From positions 1 through 8,443 of the forward strand of contig JAHEKL010000108.1 of assembly GCA_024638345.1 (NCBI GenBank): 8,443 nucleotides of DNA, written 5' to 3'. The first letter of the stretch is position 1. Each line of letters begins with the position of its first letter. The stretch is from Gammaproteobacteria bacterium. Its GTDB lineage: Bacteria; Gemmatimonadota; Gemmatimonadetes; Longimicrobiales; Gaopeijiaceae. Position numbers and translations under genes: made by a program. The notes under the pieces were generated by a model that did not search any database, was not told the origin of the DNA, and was given only the letters and a program-made list of their open reading frames with translations. This document shows, one piece after another, positions 5,887-8,443 of this stretch.

Positions 5887-7736
5887 GAGACGAACACCGC
5901 ACGGTCTTCGTTCGCTTCCTCGTAAGCGGCGTCCAGCGCAGTCCGATACCGGTCCTCCACGACCCGCCGCTTCACTTTCTGCGTCGGGGTCAACGAGCCG
6001 TCCTCGATGGTGAACGCCTTCTCCAGGAGCACGAGCTTCTTCGGCATCTCGACCCTCGAGAGGTGAGTGAGCTCGCTCGACACCTCGGAGGCCAGAAGCT
6101 CCTGAACCTTGGCCGTCGAGAGCAGCTGTCGCCGATCGTCAGTGCTCAGGCCCTGCCCTCGAGCCCAGGACTCCAGAGCCTCGAAATCGGGCACGAGCAG
6201 CAGAGTGATGAACTTGCGACGATCTCCGATCAAGACGGGCTGATCGACGTATCGGTTCTTCTTCAGTCGATTCTCGATCGGCTGGGGGGCGACGTTCTTG
6301 CCTCCCGCGGTGACGATGATGTCCTTCTTTCGGTCTGTGATGCGGAGGAACCCGTCCTCGTCGAGCTCACCAATGTCTCCGGTATGGAACCAACCGTCGG
6401 GTGTCAGCGCCTCCCGCGTGCGGTCCGGGAGATTGTAATACCCCTTCATCACCTGTGGACCGCGAATCAGGATCTCTCCGTCCTCGGCGATCCGTTCCTC
6501 GGTGCCGGGAACGGGCTTCCCGACGGTTCCGATTCTGAAGTTGGCCGGGAAATCCCGTGGGCTGTTCACGTTGGTGACCGGGCTGGTCTCAGTCAGCCCG
6601 TACCCCTCGAGGATCACCGCTCCGGCGGAAAAGAAGAACCGATTGATGTGGGGTGCCAGAGGCGCGCCTCCGCTGACGAAATATCGGAGCTTTCCTCCGA
6701 GCGCGTCGCGGATCTTGCTGTAGACCAGTCGATTGGCCACCGCGTAGCGAAGACGGGTCCACGGGCCGGGAATTTCGCCGGCCAATCGGACCTCGGCCCA
6801 GCTCTCGCCCACTCGGGAAGCCCACTTCACGAGCGCCCCTTTCACCCCCTCCGCCTCCGTAGCAGCCGCGTAGACTTTCTCGTAGAGCCTCGGCACGGAT
6901 ACGACGAAGGTCGGCTGAAGATGCCTCAGGTCTTCGGTGACCAACTGCAGGGAGCGGGCATAACCGATCGAGCAGCCCAGGTTGAAGAAGAGGTAGTCGA
7001 CCATCCGCTGAAGGACGTGGGACAGCGGCAGGAAAGAGAGGGTCGAGTCCGTGGAATCGATGGGCAGGACATGGGAGCAGGCGCGCACGTTCGAATAGAG
7101 GTTGTTGTGCGTCAGCATCACGCCTTTCGGATTGCCCGTCGTCCCGGACGTATAGAGCACCGTTGCGACATCCTCCGGGCCCGCACTCAGCGCCGCAGAT
7201 CGAAAAGCCTCGACGGAAGTGGACGAGCCCGAGCCCCTTTCGAGGAGCTCGGACCATGAAAGCGTTCCGCCGGGAAGATCCCCGGATGGCGTGAACACGA
7301 CGACATGCTCCAGGCTCGGGCACGCCTCACGCAATTCCCCGATCTTGTCCAACTGGTCGGTGTCCGAGACGAAGATCAGCCGGGCCCCCGAGTCGTTCAG
7401 GATGTACTCGATCTGTGGCGGCGTGAGCGTGGAGTAGATGGGCACGTCCACAACTCCTGCGCATAAGCAGCCATAATCTGCGATCGCCCACTCCGGCCGA
7501 TTCACCGAGAGAATCGCGGCGCGGTCGCCTCGGCGTAGGCCCAAAGACGTGAGTCCTTGGGCGACGCGCTGGACGATCTTCTCCGTATCCAGGTAGGAGA
7601 GCGCGACCCAGCGATCGTCCTCACGGTGTCTGAGCGCGGGGCCATCGCCGAAGCGGTCTACCGCCTCGAAGAAGAGCTCCACCACCGTGCCCTCCCCCAG
7701 ATCTCCCGGGGTCGCATACTGTTCTCGAACCGTCAT
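5880..7736 (-). CDS. Long-chain fatty acid-CoA ligase (FAA1 type, AMP-forming)
   Basis: The 618-residue enzyme belongs to the adenylate-forming superfamily and most resembles the FAA1-like long-chain acyl-CoA synthetases. These use ATP and CoA to activate fatty acids for beta-oxidation or lipid synthesis. Diagnostic motifs occur in order: Y-T-S-G-T-T-G-N-P-K-G at 195-205 (ATP phosphate loop), L-P-L-S-H at 236-240, G-Y-G-L-T-E-T-S-P at 378-386, W-F-H-T-G-D at 449-454, and D-R-K-K-D-I-I-V-T-A-G-G-K-N at 468-481. The last, L-T-P-T-Q-K-V-K-R at 582-590, carries K587 as the probable catalytic lysine. Length is normal for the family and nothing appears missing. No signal peptide is present; such enzymes are cytoplasmic or peripherally membrane-bound. 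The ATG at 7736 has only a GGA immediately before it. The gene is 58 bases after osmC and overlaps cutA by seven bases. Exact chain-length preference cannot be read from sequence. I do not assign the E. coli symbol because FAA1-like enzymes are a separate branch. Confidence 0.96.
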   Translation of the reverse strand: MTVREQYATPGDLGEGTVVELFFEAVDRFGDGPALRHREDDRWVALSYLDTEKIVQRVAQGLTSLGLRRGDRAAILSVNRPEWAIADYGCLCAGVVDVPIYSTLTPPQIEYILNDSGARLIFVSDTDQLDKIGELREACPSLEHVVVFTPSGDLPGGTLSWSELLERGSGSSTSVEAFRSAALSAGPEDVATVLYTSGTTGNPKGVMLTHNNLYSNVRACSHVLPIDSTDSTLSFLPLSHVLQRMVDYLFFNLGCSIGYARSLQLVTEDLRHLQPTFVVSVPRLYEKVYAAATEAEGVKGALVKWASRVGESWAEVRLAGEIPGPWTRLRYAVANRLVYSKIRDALGGKLRYFVSGGAPLAPHINRFFFSAGAVILEGYGLTETSPVTNVNSPRDFPANFRIGTVGKPVPGTEERIAEDGEILIRGPQVMKGYYNLPDRTREALTPDGWFHTGDIGELDEDGFLRITDRKKDIIVTAGGKNVAPQPIENRLKKNRYVDQPVLIGDRRKFITLLLVPDFEALESWARGQGLSTDDRRQLLSTAKVQELLASEVSSELTHLSRVEMPKKLVLLEKAFTIEDGSLTPTQKVKRRVVEDRYRTALDAAYEEANEDRAVFVSW

Positions 7737-7747
7737 TCCAGGCCCAT
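7733..7747 (-). other. Five-codon mini-ORF overlapping the acyl-CoA synthetase start
   Basis: Upstream of the ligase start, ATG at 7747-7745 is followed by GGC, CTG, GAA and TGA. The TGA overlaps the ligase ATG as ATGA. A ribosome initiating on the mini-ORF would end right on the ligase start, which otherwise has no good Shine-Dalgarno site. This may be chance; I note it as a possible coupling leader. Confidence 0.25.
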
Positions 7748-7778
7748 GTAGGTGAGAAGCGGTGCCGGGCTGGGCCGA

Positions 7779-7796
7779 GACCCCGACCGAGGGGTC
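7779..7796. repeat. Hairpin-forming repeat at the end of the osmC gene
   Basis: GACCCC at 7779-7784 and GGGGTC at 7791-7796 pair around a six-base loop, giving a six-bp GC-rich stem that overlaps the osmC stop codon. Read on the minus strand it is not followed by a T tract, so it is at best a weak pause or processing site in the 58-base gap before the ligase gene. Confidence 0.4.
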
Positions 7797-8208
7797 AGAC
7801 GCGCTTCACGGAGAGGTCCACCTCCAGATCCGGCCGGAGGGTGTGAAAGACGCTGCAGTACTTATCGCGAGAGAGCTGAGCCGCGCGTTCCAGCTTGGCC
7901 TGGTCGCTGTCCGCCGGCCCAGCGACCTCGATCCCTATGTGAATGGTGAGAAACCTCTTCGGTGGCTCGGGTGCCCGAAGCCCGGATACGTCGACGACGA
8001 GATCGTCCACCTGCACTCGGCTCTTCTCGAGGATCACGTTGATGTCGATGGCCATGCAGGCGGCCAAGCTCATCAGAAGGGCCTCTGTGGGGGAGGGACC
8101 CTCCAGCGAGTCCCCGTCGAGGAGAATGGGGCTCGCATTTCCCGTCCGGCCTTCGAAGACCTTCTCCCGCCCGGCCCATCGGACGTGGACCGAGCGCTCA
8201 GCGCTCAT
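7795..8208 (-). CDS. OsmC-family protein (YhfA-like)
   Basis: The 137-residue product has the OsmC/Ohr fold signature. The first conserved cysteine is C51 in S-L-A-A-C-M-A-I-D-I, preceded by G-P-S-P-T-E-A-L-L. The second is C118 in D-K-Y-C-S-V-F-H-T-L. In OsmC and Ohr enzymes this Cys pair reduces organic hydroperoxides, with the first Cys attacking the peroxide. The K-Y-C-S-V form and short length are closer to the YhfA/YhfA-like branch, whose substrate is less certain. No signal peptide is present, so it is cytoplasmic. The ATG at 8208 lies inside the end of the upstream TPR gene, with an 11-base overlap. The ligase gene follows after 58 bases. A role in protecting against lipid or organic peroxides would fit a neighbour that handles fatty acids, but that is inference. 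Confidence 0.92.
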   Translation of the reverse strand: MSAERSVHVRWAGREKVFEGRTGNASPILLDGDSLEGPSPTEALLMSLAACMAIDINVILEKSRVQVDDLVVDVSGLRAPEPPKRFLTIHIGIEVAGPADSDQAKLERAAQLSRDKYCSVFHTLRPDLEVDLSVKRV

Positions 8209-8443
8209 CTTCGGCCAGTAGCGGATCCGCCTCGCCTCTCAAGTCGGCCAACGTGGAGCGTGCGTGGGCGATGTGCTGGGCGGCTTCGGCACCCCGAGGA
8301 GGGTTGCTCAAGAATGCCTCCAGATGACGCACGGCCTCCGCCTCCTCCCCCCTCCTCAGAAGCAGGTAGGCCAACCCGTAGTGGGCACCGGCGGCGGCCG
8401 GATCCTTCTGCAGGACGTGTCGGTAGGTCTTGGAGGCCTCTTC
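8198..8443 (-). CDS. TPR-repeat protein, 3' end only
   Basis: The window's right edge cuts this gene. The frame is open from 8443 to a TGA at 8200-8198, giving the last 81 residues. They begin E-E-A-S-K-T-Y-R-H-V and contain a recognisable tetratricopeptide helix pair, A-A-G-A-H-Y-G-L-A-Y-L-L-L then E-E-A-E-A-V-R-H-L, followed by a helix G-A-E-A-A-Q-H-I-A-H-A and a charged tail. The preceding residues Q-K-D-P are a typical repeat end, so at least one more repeat lies beyond the edge. Its stop falls 11 bases inside the osmC gene, indicating that both are on one mRNA. Start, full length and any further domains are outside the window, so the function is open. Confidence 0.82.
   Translation of the reverse strand, partial: EEASKTYRHVLQKDPAAAGAHYGLAYLLLRRGEEAEAVRHLEAFLSNPPRGAEAAQHIAHARSTLADLRGEADPLLAEDER

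Noticed and set aside
6063..7259. Long open frame of 398 codons on the plus strand
   Set aside because: It lies entirely antisense to the well-supported acyl-CoA synthetase gene. Its composition follows from the codon pattern of that gene in a high-GC genome, and it shows no recognisable domain.
7779..7796. Intrinsic terminator after osmC
   Set aside because: The stem is only six base pairs, overlaps the osmC stop codon and is not followed by T residues on the minus strand.
1..8443. Defence island, prophage, transposon or CRISPR content
   Set aside because: No integrase, transposase, nuclease, repeat array, terminal inverted repeats or toxin-antitoxin pair is visible; the macro and TPR genes alone do not support a defence call.

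Overview
This is an ordinary-looking but very compact piece of a high-GC bacterial chromosome. Third codon positions are mostly G or C, gaps between genes are short, and TTG and GTG starts appear beside ATG. The protein repertoire (SIMPL/DUF541, a large DUF445 protein, a FAA1-type acyl-CoA ligase, CutA, a YhfA-like OsmC protein, TPR proteins) would fit a marine or soil Gemmatimonadota-like lineage. That placement is a guess from style only; no rRNA or other taxonomic marker is present. I see no mobile element, tRNA, rRNA, CRISPR array, phage gene or attachment site.

Left arm, plus strand, 112-3668: three co-directional genes with gaps of 30 and 11 bases. They encode a secreted SIMPL-domain protein, an unrecognised lipoprotein with a proline/threonine-rich linker, and a 522-residue DUF445 membrane protein. 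All three should act in or at the cell envelope, so this reads as an envelope operon. Bases 1-111 hold a good Shine-Dalgarno site and possibly the last codons of an upstream gene.

Right arm, minus strand, 8443 down to 3674: a long, tightly packed array. In transcription order it holds the 3' end of a TPR gene, an OsmC-family protein, a long-chain acyl-CoA synthetase, CutA, a six-repeat TPR protein, a diverged macro-domain protein, and two tiny membrane proteins (46 and 77 residues). Most junctions are overlaps or 2-base gaps: 11 nt (TPR/osmC), 7 nt (fadD/cutA), 2-base gap (cutA/TPR), 4 nt TTGA (TPR/macro) and 4 nt ATGA (the small membrane pair). The only real gaps are 58 bases before the acyl-CoA synthetase and 113 bases before the small pair. 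This suggests one to three transcription units with translational coupling. The two arms converge with only 5 bases between their stop codons, inside a 12-base perfect palindrome.

The parts most worth a second look are the macro-domain protein, which lacks the usual ADP-ribose-binding Asn motif and needs a TTG start; the overlapping pair of very small membrane proteins, one of them only 46 residues long; and the unrecognised lipoprotein between the SIMPL and DUF445 genes. I find no clear candidate for a wholly new multi-gene system such as a defence or toxin-antitoxin island.
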